A DNA stretch of 64,000 bases from Alphaproteobacteria bacterium (lineage in GTDB: Bacteria > Pseudomonadota > Alphaproteobacteria > Acetobacterales > Acetobacteraceae). The position numbers were made by a program, and so were the translations under genes. The stretch spans positions 16,823 to 80,822 of the forward strand of contig VGDL01000009.1 of the NCBI GenBank assembly GCA_016869735.1. The letters run 5' to 3'. The notes under the pieces were generated by a model, which worked only from the letters and a program-made list of their open reading frames with translations, did no database searches and had not been told where the DNA came from. Below, in pieces: positions 53,984 through 62,452 of the stretch (within the stretch, counting starts at the first letter, position 1; each line of letters opens with the position of its first letter).

Positions 53984-54055
53984 GGGGTCTCTCCTGCCCT
54001 TTTCTTCGGGTGCCAGTCATAACGCGGGATGCGGGCTTTGCCAGCCCTGCGGGTT

Positions 54056-55147
54056 TCACTGCTCGGCGCTGCGCCAGGCCCTGAGCAGCCCATGCGCGAC
54101 AGCAAGCAAGGCGGGGCCAATGAAAAGCCCCAGGAAGCCAAAGGCGATCAAGCCGCCAAAGACGCCAAGAATAATCAGCGACAAGGGCATTTCACTGCTG
54201 CGCTTGATGAGCAAGGGGCGGATGATATTGTCGCTGCCCGAGACCATGATCAGCCCCCAAAGCGCCATGAAAACTGCCCAGGCGATTTGGCCTTCGCTGT
54301 AAAGCCAAGCCGCCGCACCAAGCCAGGCCACCACGACCAGCGGGCCGAGTATCTGGCTGATGGAAAAAATCAGCGTGAGGAAGGAAATCACCCCAACGCC
54401 GGGCACGCCCGCAATGGCAAGGCCAATGCCCATCAGGATCGCCTGGATGATGCCGGTGCCAACAATGCCCCAGGCCACGCCCCGCACGGCGCCTTCGGCA
54501 GCGGCCACCGCATTGCGCCCTGTGGTGCCGGCCAGGCGCTCGGCAATGTCATTCACCTCATGCGCCAGGCGGTCGCCGCTGATCCAGAAGGTGGTGGCGA
54601 CAATCAGCGCGAGCAGGATTTGCACCACGCTTGCCGCGGCCGCCTGGCCGATATCCACCAAAAGGCTGGTAATCCGCCCGGCATAAGGCGCCAGCACGTC
54701 GGAAAAATCGCCCTGCAGATGCAGCAATTGCGGCCACCAATTGCTGATGGCGCTACCCACCAAGGGCAGGCCCGAAAGTGACGACGGCGGCGCTTCAGGC
54801 AGGCGGTCAAGCAATTCGTGCATCACTTTCGACGCGTGGGCGATCTGCGCGCCCAATTCCGGGGTCAGCGCCAGCGCGGGAACCGCCAATGAAAGTATCA
54901 GCACCAAAAGCATAAGTGTCGCGGCGATGCCGCGCGGGATGCCGCGGTTCACCATCGCGTCCCGCAGCGGCCAGGTGCCGATCGCGATGAAGCCACCAAA
55001 CGCAATGGCAAGGCCAAAGGGTTCCAAGACGCGGATAACGCCGTAAAGCAGCAGGGCAAGCAGCAGCAGCACCGCCGCCCTTTCGGCGAGCATGGCGGTT
55101 TGCGTATGGCGCGTAGGTGAAGGCCCGGGCGATTCGGCTTTGGACAT
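54056..55147 (-). CDS. AI-2E family transporter
   Basis: 363 residues with about seven or eight hydrophobic segments; the family pattern is visible as IVGTGIIQAILMGIGLAIAGVPG, SFLTLIFSISQILGP, and the C-terminal IILGVFGGLIAFGFLGLFIGPALLAVAH. Members are a mixed family (TqsA and PerM included) with transport of AI-2, Na+/H+ or unknown compounds. ATG 55147 has AGGAG 6 bases before it, which decides the start over an ATG 15 bases upstream. It lies in the same direction as the response regulator. Confidence 0.88.
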   Translation of the reverse strand: MSKAESPGPSPTRHTQTAMLAERAAVLLLLALLLYGVIRVLEPFGLAIAFGGFIAIGTWPLRDAMVNRGIPRGIAATLMLLVLILSLAVPALALTPELGAQIAHASKVMHELLDRLPEAPPSSLSGLPLVGSAISNWWPQLLHLQGDFSDVLAPYAGRITSLLVDIGQAAAASVVQILLALIVATTFWISGDRLAHEVNDIAERLAGTTGRNAVAAAEGAVRGVAWGIVGTGIIQAILMGIGLAIAGVPGVGVISFLTLIFSISQILGPLVVVAWLGAAAWLYSEGQIAWAVFMALWGLIMVSGSDNIIRPLLIKRSSEMPLSLIILGVFGGLIAFGFLGLFIGPALLAVAHGLLRAWRSAEQ

Positions 55148-55216
55148 GGGTTGCTCCTGCAACCATACCCAAGCACAGGCGTAGCCTTTGGGGAAAGCGG
55201 CCTGCGCGGATCAACC

Positions 55217-55957
55217 CTACACGGCGCTCCGCTTGATGGCGGCGCCAGAGGCAAGGCTATGGCGCGCCTTGACCCTTTCTTCCTGGGAGGAAATGGCCAG
55301 TTCGATTTCAATCAGGGCCTGTTCCACGCGTTCAATATCGGATTTCTCATCCGGGATTTGCATCACCAGGCCGACCGCATAATGCAGCCCAAGGGTCAGG
55401 CAACCCGTATGCAAACCCTTGAGCCGCCCGACTACATCCTGCACGTCCTGGAGGCTTTTGGACCGCCGGAGGTCACGCGCGAAAACCGAACATTGGCCGC
55501 GCAGAGAATAAAGATAGGTCATCAGCTGATCCGGCGCGATATTCAGCCTGTTCAAGGTGGCGGGTGGCGGTTCTGCAATTCTCTCCCAGGCGGTGTTGAG
55601 GATTTTTTGCAACGACCCCCGCGCCTCACGCGCATGAAAGGGCTTCACGATGTAATGGCTGATGCCGAGCGTCACGGCTTTCTTGACAGTATCAAGGTCC
55701 GATGCCGCTGTGACAAGAACAAAGGGAATATCCTTGAAGCGAGGCGCGGAGCGGACGCGCCGCAACAGGTCAATGCCGGAAAGCCGTGGCATTTGCACAT
55801 CGCAGCAGCAGATCATGGGGGCTGGCCCCATTTCCAGCTTTTCCCAGGCATCCTGCCCATCAACCGCTTCAACGACCTTCAATTCAATGAAGCTGCGCAT
55901 CAGATCGGCCAGGGCCATTCGTGACACGACGTCATCATCAACGACAAGCGCTCTCAT
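55217..55957 (-). CDS. Response regulator, REC domain with uncharacterised C-terminal domain
   Basis: 246 residues. A CheY-like receiver (1-125) starts [14 protein letters not shown]; the phosphate acceptor is Asp53 (CCCDVQMPRLSG) and the usual Thr/Ser and Lys follow (VLVTAAS, YIVKPF). The C-terminal 120 residues (from TLNRLNIAPDQLMTYL) are helical with no DNA-binding motif I recognise. ATG 55957 overlaps the kinase stop (ATGA), so it is coupled to the upstream kinase and probably is its partner. The longer frame to 56029 is not favoured. Confidence 0.88.
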   Translation of the reverse strand: MRALVVDDDVVSRMALADLMRSFIELKVVEAVDGQDAWEKLEMGPAPMICCCDVQMPRLSGIDLLRRVRSAPRFKDIPFVLVTAASDLDTVKKAVTLGISHYIVKPFHAREARGSLQKILNTAWERIAEPPPATLNRLNIAPDQLMTYLYSLRGQCSVFARDLRRSKSLQDVQDVVGRLKGLHTGCLTLGLHYAVGLVMQIPDEKSDIERVEQALIEIELAISSQEERVKARHSLASGAAIKRSAV

Positions 55958-57243
55958 GCTGCGGCCCCTTCCAGGATTTTTTGTAGTATGGCCAGGAGAG
56001 TTGGTGTCTTCTCCGACAATGAATGCCAATCGCCTTGGTCGGCTGCTTTCTCAAGCCGGGCGCTCAATTGCTGCAAATCGCCGCCGGGCCAGATATAACC
56101 GGCGCTGCCTTTAAGGCCGTGAAAAAGATGCGCCAAAGCTTCGCTGTCTCGATTCGAGAAGGCAAGTTCCAACTCCTCAAGCCGGCGGGGCAGGTCAGCA
56201 CGGAAGACATCTGTCATTCGTTGCTTGAGGCTTGGCTTCATGTCTGCATCATCATCAGCGGGCGTGATGGTAGGCGCATCTGCGGTGACGTGCTGCGGCA
56301 TTGTCGCAGTTGCCCCAAAGAGCGATTCCAGTGCTGAAGCTGTATCCGGCAATAGTGGAAGCAGGCTTGCCCCTTCGGATAGCCGCGCGTCAATCGCGCG
56401 GCTCAGGCTTTGATGGAGCATGGTCTCATCTATGGGTTTCACAAGAAAATCATCTGCACCGCAGGAGAGATAGAATTGACGGCTTTCCTCATCCACATTT
56501 GCGGTCAGCATGATGATGCGAATTTGCGGATTGGGGATGCGGAACTTGCCTTCGCCACCCGCGCGAATAAGCCGAATGGCGGCGGCGCCATCCATTTCCG
56601 GCATCCGGCCATCCATGAGTATCAGGTCGAAACCCAGTAAGGGAAGTGCTTCCAGCGCCTTGCGGCCATTATCCACAAACTCCGCCCGATGGCCCATTTC
56701 TTCCAGCAGGCCCTGGATAATGATCTGATTGGGCAGAAAATCCTCAGCACAAAGAATGTGCAGTTGATGTGAATGGGATTGCAGTTGGGCTTGATGGGCA
56801 TTGATGGGCTTGGAGCCAAGCTTGAAGGGGATTTTGAAGGTGAAGCAGCTTCCTTCGCCAAGCTCACTGGTCAGATGTATTTCACCTTGCATAAGGTCAA
56901 CAAGCTGCTTGCAGATGGCAAGCCCCAGCCCCGTTCCGCCATAACGACGGGTGGTGGATGTATCGGCCTGCGTGAATTTTTGAAAAAGCCGTGCCTGGGC
57001 ATCTGGGGATATGCCAATACCCGTATCAGTGACCTGAAAGCTGATATGAAAATCATCGCCTTGTTGGGCATCAAGCGTTACGTTCAGCGACACGCCGCCC
57101 TTATCGGTGAATTTGATCCCATTGCCGATCAGATTAAGCAGAAGTTGCTTGATGCGCGCTGGATCGCCTTCCAGCGTATCGAGCACATCATCGGTAACTC
57201 CGACATCAAGGGAGATGTTCTTCGCTTCCAAGCGACCATTCAT
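55954..57243 (-). CDS. Hybrid sensor kinase, C-terminal part (ATPase, receiver, Hpt)
   Basis: Second half of a kinase whose coding frame is broken near 57318-57321. Restoring one base joins it to the first half at IEAGKLVLET and makes this half run from about 57318. Visible are the HATPase_c N, G1 and G2 boxes ([27 protein letters not shown]), a receiver domain with phospho-Asp in [14 protein letters not shown] and Lys in FLVKPID, and a C-terminal Hpt domain with His in [14 protein letters not shown]. Restored length 799 residues. The next gene is the coupled response regulator, so a kinase-receiver-Hpt-regulator phosphorelay is predicted. Confidence 0.85.
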   Translation of the reverse strand: MNGRLEAKNISLDVGVTDDVLDTLEGDPARIKQLLLNLIGNGIKFTDKGGVSLNVTLDAQQGDDFHISFQVTDTGIGISPDAQARLFQKFTQADTSTTRRYGGTGLGLAICKQLVDLMQGEIHLTSELGEGSCFTFKIPFKLGSKPINAHQAQLQSHSHQLHILCAEDFLPNQIIIQGLLEEMGHRAEFVDNGRKALEALPLLGFDLILMDGRMPEMDGAAAIRLIRAGGEGKFRIPNPQIRIIMLTANVDEESRQFYLSCGADDFLVKPIDETMLHQSLSRAIDARLSEGASLLPLLPDTASALESLFGATATMPQHVTADAPTITPADDDADMKPSLKQRMTDVFRADLPRRLEELELAFSNRDSEALAHLFHGLKGSAGYIWPGGDLQQLSARLEKAADQGDWHSLSEKTPTLLAILQKILEGAAA

Positions 57244-58352
57244 CAGGGCAGCGCTATCCGAAACAAGGCTGCGAAGGGAAAAATCAACAGTTTCCAGAAC
57301 AAGTTTTCCTGCCTCAATTTTGAGAAATCCAAGATGTCATTCAACAAATCGAGCAGAAATTCGGCATTGGTCTTGGCCATATCCAGATGCTGGCGCGTCT
57401 TTTCGCGCAAATCAGGATCACGGAGCGCCAATCTTTGCATGCCAATTACGGCTGAAAGCAGCGTGCGAATTTCATGGCTGACCATGGCCAGAAAGTCGCT
57501 CTTGGCGCGGCTGGCATTGTCAGCGGTTTCCTTGGCGGAGACGGTTTCAGCCAGGCCGTTCCAGACTTCCTGTTCAAGCTTTTTGCGTGCGGTGATGTCG
57601 CCAATAATACAAAGACAGGCGTTTTCCGTGCCCGGCATCGAAATGCGCGCAATGCTGACCTTCAGCCAAAGCCGCACACCTTCATCGCTTTCAAATTCAG
57701 TCTCTACATGGTCATCGCCATTGTCATTCCCTTCGCCCCAGACCGCTTCCATGAAGAAATCATAGGCCTGTTTGGAAGACAGGATGCGCGATACAGGTTC
57801 ACCCATGAGATTGGTGATGGGTGTTGCGAGGATATCAGCAAGCTTGGGGTTCGCCTGGGTAATGAAGCCATCAACTACCAGCATAAGTCCCAAAGGAACT
57901 GATTCGAAATAGGCAGGATCCTTGAGAAGAAAATCGACAAAGGTCTGGAAGCGCGGCTTGGCCGCAAGTTGGTGCTTTGAATTGCTGCTATTGGTGATGT
58001 CTTCAACGGTGGCGATCACAATACGCCCAGGGCGGGACGTGTCCAATTTGCCGCTGAAAAGCACAAGCTGCGCGCCCATTGGCGCTTGACGCAGCAATTC
58101 AACGCAAGCGGTCCCCTGCTGGGCAAGAATGTCTTCAAGGGCGATGGCCAATTTGCTTTGGCTTGGCTTCTTGAAAAGGGTTACCAGCCCGGCTTCGCCG
58201 CGTGGGGCTTCGGTTGGCGCCAATCCAAACAATTCAAGCGCGGCGCTGGAGAGAATCAGTTCATCCGTATCCGCGTTCCATTCCAACCAGGCTTGGCCTT
58301 CTGAAACAGACAACGGCGCTGCGGCGGGGTGGGGCGGCAGAGTGATCGTCAT
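57243..58352 (-). CDS. Hybrid sensor kinase, N-terminal part (PAS, HisKA)
   Basis: First half of the same kinase. Two PAS-type domains (about 15-120, then 150-275) precede the dimerisation/phosphoacceptor helix. The His is in AMVSHEIRTLLSAVIGM (residue 293 from ATG 58352); the proline and asparagine usual in HEIRTPLNAV are Leu and Ser. The frame then ends in a hydrophobic wrong-frame tail after FSKLRQEN. The longer frame to TTG 58403 is possible; MTITLPPHP is preferred. There is no membrane segment, so it senses a cytoplasmic signal. Confidence 0.85.
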   Translation of the reverse strand: MTITLPPHPAAAPLSVSEGQAWLEWNADTDELILSSAALELFGLAPTEAPRGEAGLVTLFKKPSQSKLAIALEDILAQQGTACVELLRQAPMGAQLVLFSGKLDTSRPGRIVIATVEDITNSSNSKHQLAAKPRFQTFVDFLLKDPAYFESVPLGLMLVVDGFITQANPKLADILATPITNLMGEPVSRILSSKQAYDFFMEAVWGEGNDNGDDHVETEFESDEGVRLWLKVSIARISMPGTENACLCIIGDITARKKLEQEVWNGLAETVSAKETADNASRAKSDFLAMVSHEIRTLLSAVIGMQRLALRDPDLREKTRQHLDMAKTNAEFLLDLLNDILDFSKLRQENLFWKLLIFPFAALFRIALP

Positions 58353-58808
58353 GCTGTTAGCTTCTAAACCAGAGATATCAATAAAGGATTGCGAAGTTGC
58401 CAATCAGGGGTTTGGCCGCGCAGGCTGCTCGGCGTTGTTTTCAACCAGCAACCGGGCATGATCGCCGATGCCTTGGTCAATGGCGAAGGCATAGCCTGCG
58501 GTGGAAAAAGGGCATTCATTGACAAAAGCCAAACCCCAGCTTGTGAGGTGCGACATTATGTGGCCGAAGGTGAAGTTAGCCTTAAAATCAGGCGGCCAAT
58601 CGCCCTGGCTTGATGCTGGCCACTTTTAGGGGTTGGGGCAGCTGGCGCAGGGGGCGGCAAGGCGTTTGGCGCATGCCAGATCAGAAATGGGCGTTTTCCG
58701 GCCCGTCCAAGCCCCTGGGGGTCTTGGCCTTGGGCTCGGTCACGGCCATGTTACCGCCAGGTCGGCTGGTTTGGGTCGGCTGAAGTAACCTTTGGGAGAC
58801 AGAGATCA
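58353..58808. other. Intergenic region between the hybrid kinase and the binding protein
   Basis: About 450 bases without a credible gene. It should hold the kinase promoter (near 58360-58400, reading left) and that of the binding protein (near 58740-58800). A direct repeat of GGTCGGCTG lies at 58760-58768 and 58774-58782, just before the binding-protein start. I see no RNA gene or remnant. Confidence 0.5.
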
Positions 58809-59843
58809 ATGATGAAACTCGGAAGCGCCCTGCGCGGCGCGGCCCTGGCGGGGCTGATGGCCGCCACAACCGTACCGGCCATGGCGCAAGCGCCGGCGGC
58901 CGACACCATGGCGGCGATTCGCGCCCGTGGGCAGCTTGTCTGCTCCACCTCACCCTCCACGGTCGGCTTTTCGCTGCCGGATAGCCAGGGTGTTTGGCGC
59001 GGCTTGGATGTGGATTATTGCCGCGCGGTGGCGGCGGCGATCCTGGGCGACGCCAATAAGGTTCGGATTGTCCCTTCTTCGACGCAGCAGCGCTTCACCA
59101 TGCTGCAATCTGGCGAAATTGACCTGCTGTCCCGCACCACGACCTGGACGCTGACGCGCGAAGCCTCCCTCGGCCTCGTTTTCGCGGGCATCAATGTCTA
59201 TGACGGTCAGGGCTTCATGGTGCATCGCGATAGCGGCGTCACCTCGGCCAAGCAGCTGGATGGTGCTACGGTATGCGTGCAGCCTGGCACGACGACCGAA
59301 CTCAACATGACCGATTTCTTCCGTACGAATCGGCTGCGCTTCACGCCGGTTGTGATCGAGAATATCGAAGAAATCCGCACCGCCTTCATCAATAAGCGCT
59401 GCGACGCCTACACGACCGACGCTTCTTCGCTGGCTTCCTTCGCCGCGGCGCAGGGCGCCAATGCGAATCGCTTCCTGCTGCTGCCGGAAATCATTTCCAA
59501 GGAACCCTTGGGCCCCGTGGTCCGCAAGGGTGATTGGCGCTTCTTTGACGTGGTGCGCTGGGTGCATTTCGCGCTTCTGACGGCGGAAGAACTGGGCATT
59601 ACGCAGGCCAATATCGGCAATTTCGCCAATAGCACCAACCCCGATATCCAGCGCTTCATGGGCCAGACGGGTGATCTTGGCCAGATGCTGGGGCTTGAGA
59701 AGGATTGGGCGCCACGCGTTGTTCGCGCTGTCGGCAATTTTGGCGAAATCTGGGAACGCAACATGACGCCGATCGGCTTCCCGCGCAGTGTCAATAATCT
59801 TTGGACCAAGGGTGGCCTGCAATACGCGCCGCCGATGCGCTGA
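58809..59843 (+). CDS. Amino-acid ABC transporter substrate-binding protein
   Basis: 344 residues. A signal peptide (LGSALRGAALAGLMAATTVPAMAQA) leads to a periplasmic type II binding fold: RARGQLVCSTSPSTVGFSLPDSQGVWRGLDVDYCRAVAAAILGD in pieces, DLLSRTTTWTLTREASLG and DAYTTDASSLAS match the AapJ/BztA general L-amino-acid-binding proteins. No permease or ATPase genes are beside it, so it is an orphan or works with a distant transporter. ATG 58809 (MMKLG) or 58812 is the start. A terminator follows. Confidence 0.9.
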   Translation: MMKLGSALRGAALAGLMAATTVPAMAQAPAADTMAAIRARGQLVCSTSPSTVGFSLPDSQGVWRGLDVDYCRAVAAAILGDANKVRIVPSSTQQRFTMLQSGEIDLLSRTTTWTLTREASLGLVFAGINVYDGQGFMVHRDSGVTSAKQLDGATVCVQPGTTTELNMTDFFRTNRLRFTPVVIENIEEIRTAFINKRCDAYTTDASSLASFAAAQGANANRFLLLPEIISKEPLGPVVRKGDWRFFDVVRWVHFALLTAEELGITQANIGNFANSTNPDIQRFMGQTGDLGQMLGLEKDWAPRVVRAVGNFGEIWERNMTPIGFPRSVNNLWTKGGLQYAPPMR

Positions 59844-59860
59844 ACCCTTCAGGGCAAAAG

Positions 59861-59891
59861 AAAAGGCGGTGGAAATTCCACCGCCTTTTTT
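59861..59891. terminator. Bidirectional Rho-independent terminator
   Basis: GGCGGTGG pairs with CCACCGCC around AAATT, with AAAA before and six T after. It lies between the convergent binding-protein and rpoH genes and can serve both. Confidence 0.92.
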
Positions 59892-59906
59892 ATAAGCGCG
59901 GCCCGT

Positions 59907-60800
59907 TCAGCCGATGGTCAGGCGCCGATCCATGATTTGCTGCTTCATGGATTTCTGCAGCTTTTCAAAGGCGCGCACTTCAATCTGGCGCACGCGTTCG
60001 CGGCTGATATTGTAGTGCTGGGACAGTTCTTCCAACGTTGTCGGTTCTTCCTTCAGCCGGCGTTCAATCAGGATGTGCCGTTCGCGTTCATTCAGCGTTT
60101 TCAGCGCGCCGCTCAGTAATTCGCGGCGGTTTGACATGTCCTGATGTTCAGCGAGTTCCTGTTCCTGGTTCTCGCTTTCATCCACCAGCCAATCCTGCCA
60201 TTCGCCTTCGCCATCGGCGCGAAGCGGGGCATTCAGGCTATTATCGGCAGCCGAAAGGCGCCGGTTCATGGAAATGACATCCTGTTCCGGCACCTGCAGC
60301 ACATGGCTGATCTTGGCCACCTGTTCCGGCTGCAAATCGCCTTCTTCCAGGGCGGACATCTGCGCCTTCAACCTGCGCAAATTAAAGAACAACTTCTTTT
60401 GCGCCGCCGTGGTGCCCATTTTCACGAGTGACCATGAATGCAGGATGTATTCCTGAATGGCGGCACGAATCCACCACATGGCATAGGTCGCCAAACGGAA
60501 GCCGCGATCGGGATCGAAGCGCTTGACCGCTTGCATCATCCCGACATTGCCCTCAGAAATCAGTTCCCCCACCGGCAGGCCATAGCCGCGATAGCCCATG
60601 GCGATCTTGGCAACCAAGCGCAGGTGAGAGGTGACAAGCTTGTGCGCTGCCGGCTCATCGGCATTGTCGCGCCAACGGCGCGCCAGGCTGAGTTCTTCCT
60701 CCGCCGAGAGCATCGGGAATTTGCGAATGTCCTGAAGATAGCGGGAGAGGTTGCCCTCAGTCGCCATCGGAATGGCCATAGAAAATGCCATGATTTTCAT
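59907..60800 (-). CDS. rpoH: RNA polymerase heat-shock sigma factor RpoH
   Basis: 297 residues of a sigma-32-type factor: region 2 with LVTSHLRLVAKIAMGYRGYG and DPDRGFRLATYAMWWIRAAIQEYILHSWSLVKMGTT, the RpoH box QKKLFFNLRR, and region 4 with TLEELSQHYNISRERVRQIEVRAFEKL. It directs polymerase to heat-shock promoters. AGGAGG lies 4 bases before ATG 60800 (strong site). The leader is long and rich in inverted repeats, which could fold over the ribosome site as an RNA thermometer; that is inference. HrcA in the same window gives a second heat-shock control. Confidence 0.96.
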   Translation of the reverse strand: MKIMAFSMAIPMATEGNLSRYLQDIRKFPMLSAEEELSLARRWRDNADEPAAHKLVTSHLRLVAKIAMGYRGYGLPVGELISEGNVGMMQAVKRFDPDRGFRLATYAMWWIRAAIQEYILHSWSLVKMGTTAAQKKLFFNLRRLKAQMSALEEGDLQPEQVAKISHVLQVPEQDVISMNRRLSAADNSLNAPLRADGEGEWQDWLVDESENQEQELAEHQDMSNRRELLSGALKTLNERERHILIERRLKEEPTTLEELSQHYNISRERVRQIEVRAFEKLQKSMKQQIMDRRLTIG

Positions 60801-60895
60801 TTACCTCCTGAACCGGCTTACTCTGCCCCGAAGGCGGCATCCTTGGCCGATCATTACATTTTTGTCATCTTCCCCAAAGCCCTGACGGGTCGCCT

Positions 60896-60937
60896 GCCCC
60901 TTGAAGGGGCCTTGGCCGGCCGTGCCTTGACTGGCAC
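60896..60937 (-). promoter_or_regulatory. Structured region in the rpoH leader
   Basis: Three inverted repeats follow one another: GCCCC-TTGAA-GGGGC (60896-60910), the palindrome GGCCGGCC (60914-60921) and GTGCC-TTGACT-GGCAC (60922-60937). They lie about 100-140 bases upstream of the rpoH start and could be promoter or mRNA structure. Confidence 0.4.
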
Positions 60938-60985
60938 TTCGAGGATTCCGACATCGGGTTAATAGCCGGAATCGGGCAGGGGCGC

Positions 60986-61010
60986 AAGAAAAACCGACTG
61001 AAATAGTCGG
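60986..61010 (-). terminator. Rho-independent terminator after rluD
   Basis: On the minus strand CCGACT pairs with AGTCGG around ATTTC, followed by five T. It starts 2 bases after the rluD stop and separates rluD from rpoH. Confidence 0.85.
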
Positions 61011-61011
61011 G

Positions 61012-61983
61012 TTACTCCGCGTTACCGTCCAGTAATGTAAACAGGGCCGCCATGTCCTCGGGCACTGGGCGTTCGAAATGTAGCGCCTGGCCGCTGATGG
61101 GGTGGCGAAAGCCAAGGCTTGCGGCGTGCAGCGCCTGGCGCGGGAAGGCCAGCAGGGCATCCCGCACCGGGGCTGGCAGCGTGCGGGCTGTGGCCGGCGT
61201 GCGGCGCAGATAGACCGGGTCCCCCACTAAGGCGTGCCCCAGATGGGCCATATGCACGCGAATTTGATGCGTCCGCCCAGTCAGCAGCCGGCAGGAAACC
61301 AGGGCGCAGGACGTCCCCCAGGACCGCAGCACCTTGTACCGCGTGATTGCCGGCTTGCCGCGTTCCACCACCGCCATGCGCTTGCGGTCCGCCGGGTGCC
61401 GGCCAATCGGGGCATTGATTTCGCCTTCCATGACGGCGGGCAGGCCCCAGCACAGCGCCAGATAATACCGTTCCAGATCACGTTCGGCGAAGCTTTCGGA
61501 TAGGCGGCGCAGCGCCAATTCGGTCTTGGCCGCGACCATGACGCCAGAAGTATCCTTGTCCAGCCGATGCACAATGCCGGGCCGCTTTTCCCCACCAATG
61601 CCGGGCAGATCATCCCCGGCATGGGCCAAAAGCGCATTGACCAAAGTGCCATCCTGATTGCCGGGCGCGGGATGCACCACAAGGCCCGCAGGTTTATCCA
61701 GCACGATCAAATCCGCATCCTCATGCAATATGGTCAGCGGAATATCCTGCGGCTGCGGCAGGGCAGGGATGGCCGGCGGGATTTCAAGCGCGTAAAGCGC
61801 GCCGGGGCGAATGGCCTCCGCTGGTTCGCGGAGTATCTCACCATCCCGGCTGGCATGGCCCGCGACCATCAGGGCCTTGACGCGGGAGCGTGAGAGAGAA
61901 CCTATCGCCTCAGCAAGGTAGCGATCGGCGCGGATGCCGGCTGCTTCCGGGGGCGCGCGAAATTCGTGGCGTTCGGCGTTCAA
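61012..61983 (-). CDS. rluD: 23S rRNA pseudouridine synthase RluD-like
   Basis: 323 residues. An N-terminal S4 RNA-binding domain ([26 protein letters not shown]) precedes a RluA-type catalytic domain with VDK-like [15 protein letters not shown] and the catalytic Asp in [31 protein letters not shown] completes the family. RluD makes pseudouridines in helix 69 of 23S rRNA. The only upstream start is TTG 61983; the S4 domain begins close to it, so it is plausible. It diverges from the small DUF6476 gene with 12 bases between. Confidence 0.93.
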   Translation of the reverse strand: MNAERHEFRAPPEAAGIRADRYLAEAIGSLSRSRVKALMVAGHASRDGEILREPAEAIRPGALYALEIPPAIPALPQPQDIPLTILHEDADLIVLDKPAGLVVHPAPGNQDGTLVNALLAHAGDDLPGIGGEKRPGIVHRLDKDTSGVMVAAKTELALRRLSESFAERDLERYYLALCWGLPAVMEGEINAPIGRHPADRKRMAVVERGKPAITRYKVLRSWGTSCALVSCRLLTGRTHQIRVHMAHLGHALVGDPVYLRRTPATARTLPAPVRDALLAFPRQALHAASLGFRHPISGQALHFERPVPEDMAALFTLLDGNAE

Positions 61984-61995
61984 AAGGGGGTTTCC

Positions 61996-62268
61996 GTGCG
62001 GTTTCTCAAGGTGTTGGTCATTGGGATGGGGGTGCTGATCGTTGCGGCAACCGTGGCGCTGGTTGTGCTGATCGTCCAGCGTTCAGGTGGTTCTACGGTT
62101 GCTTTCAACACGACAGCCCTGGGTCAGCCTGCCGGCACGCGCATTGCTGGCATAGCTGGGGTGGAAAAGACAATCGCCATTTGGGTGGTGCGGCCCGATG
62201 GCGAAAGGGTGTTGCTGTTCGATACCGCGCGCGGGCGCGTTGTCGGCGAAATCCGCGCCGGCGAATAA
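61996..62268 (+). CDS. DUF6476-like small membrane protein
   Basis: 90 residues. One membrane segment ([21 protein letters not shown]) after a short basic N-terminus, then a small periplasmic domain with [14 protein letters not shown]. The pattern matches the alphaproteobacterial DUF6476 family beside rluD; function unknown. GTG 61996 is chosen because GGGGG lies 6 bases before it and the longer frame adds a non-family tail. The DUF2256 gene begins 2 bases after its stop. Confidence 0.72.
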   Translation: MRFLKVLVIGMGVLIVAATVALVVLIVQRSGGSTVAFNTTALGQPAGTRIAGIAGVEKTIAIWVVRPDGERVLLFDTARGRVVGEIRAGE

Positions 62269-62270
62269 GC

Positions 62271-62435
62271 GTGGCGCATCAGAAGCCCAATTTGCCGCAA
62301 AAGCTTTGCGCGGCCTGCAACCGCCCCTTCACCTGGCGCAAGAAATGGGCGCGCGTTTGGGACGAAGTGCGCTATTGTTCCGATGCCTGCCGGGATGGGC
62401 GCCGGGCCGCCAGCATCCAAAAGCGCAAGGGCTGA
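62271..62435 (+). CDS. DUF2256 zinc-ribbon protein
   Basis: 54 residues, too short to stand out by length. The DUF2256 pattern is clear: [20 protein letters not shown] followed by [13 protein letters not shown], giving four cysteines (CxxC and CxxxC) that should bind one zinc. Function unknown. The start is GTG 62271, right after the preceding stop. The longer open frame upstream is not credible as protein. Confidence 0.82.
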   Translation: MAHQKPNLPQKLCAACNRPFTWRKKWARVWDEVRYCSDACRDGRRAASIQKRKG

Positions 62436-62452
62436 ACGGGGCAGGGGGCCGC

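Noticed and set aside
1797..57323. Programmed -1 frameshifting as explanation for the broken genes
   Set aside because: Only the kinase site has a partly slippery A-run; fliI and the TPR gene lack a slippery heptamer, and the PhaC-like gene needs the opposite shift. No downstream stimulator was seen. Run-length errors explain all four.
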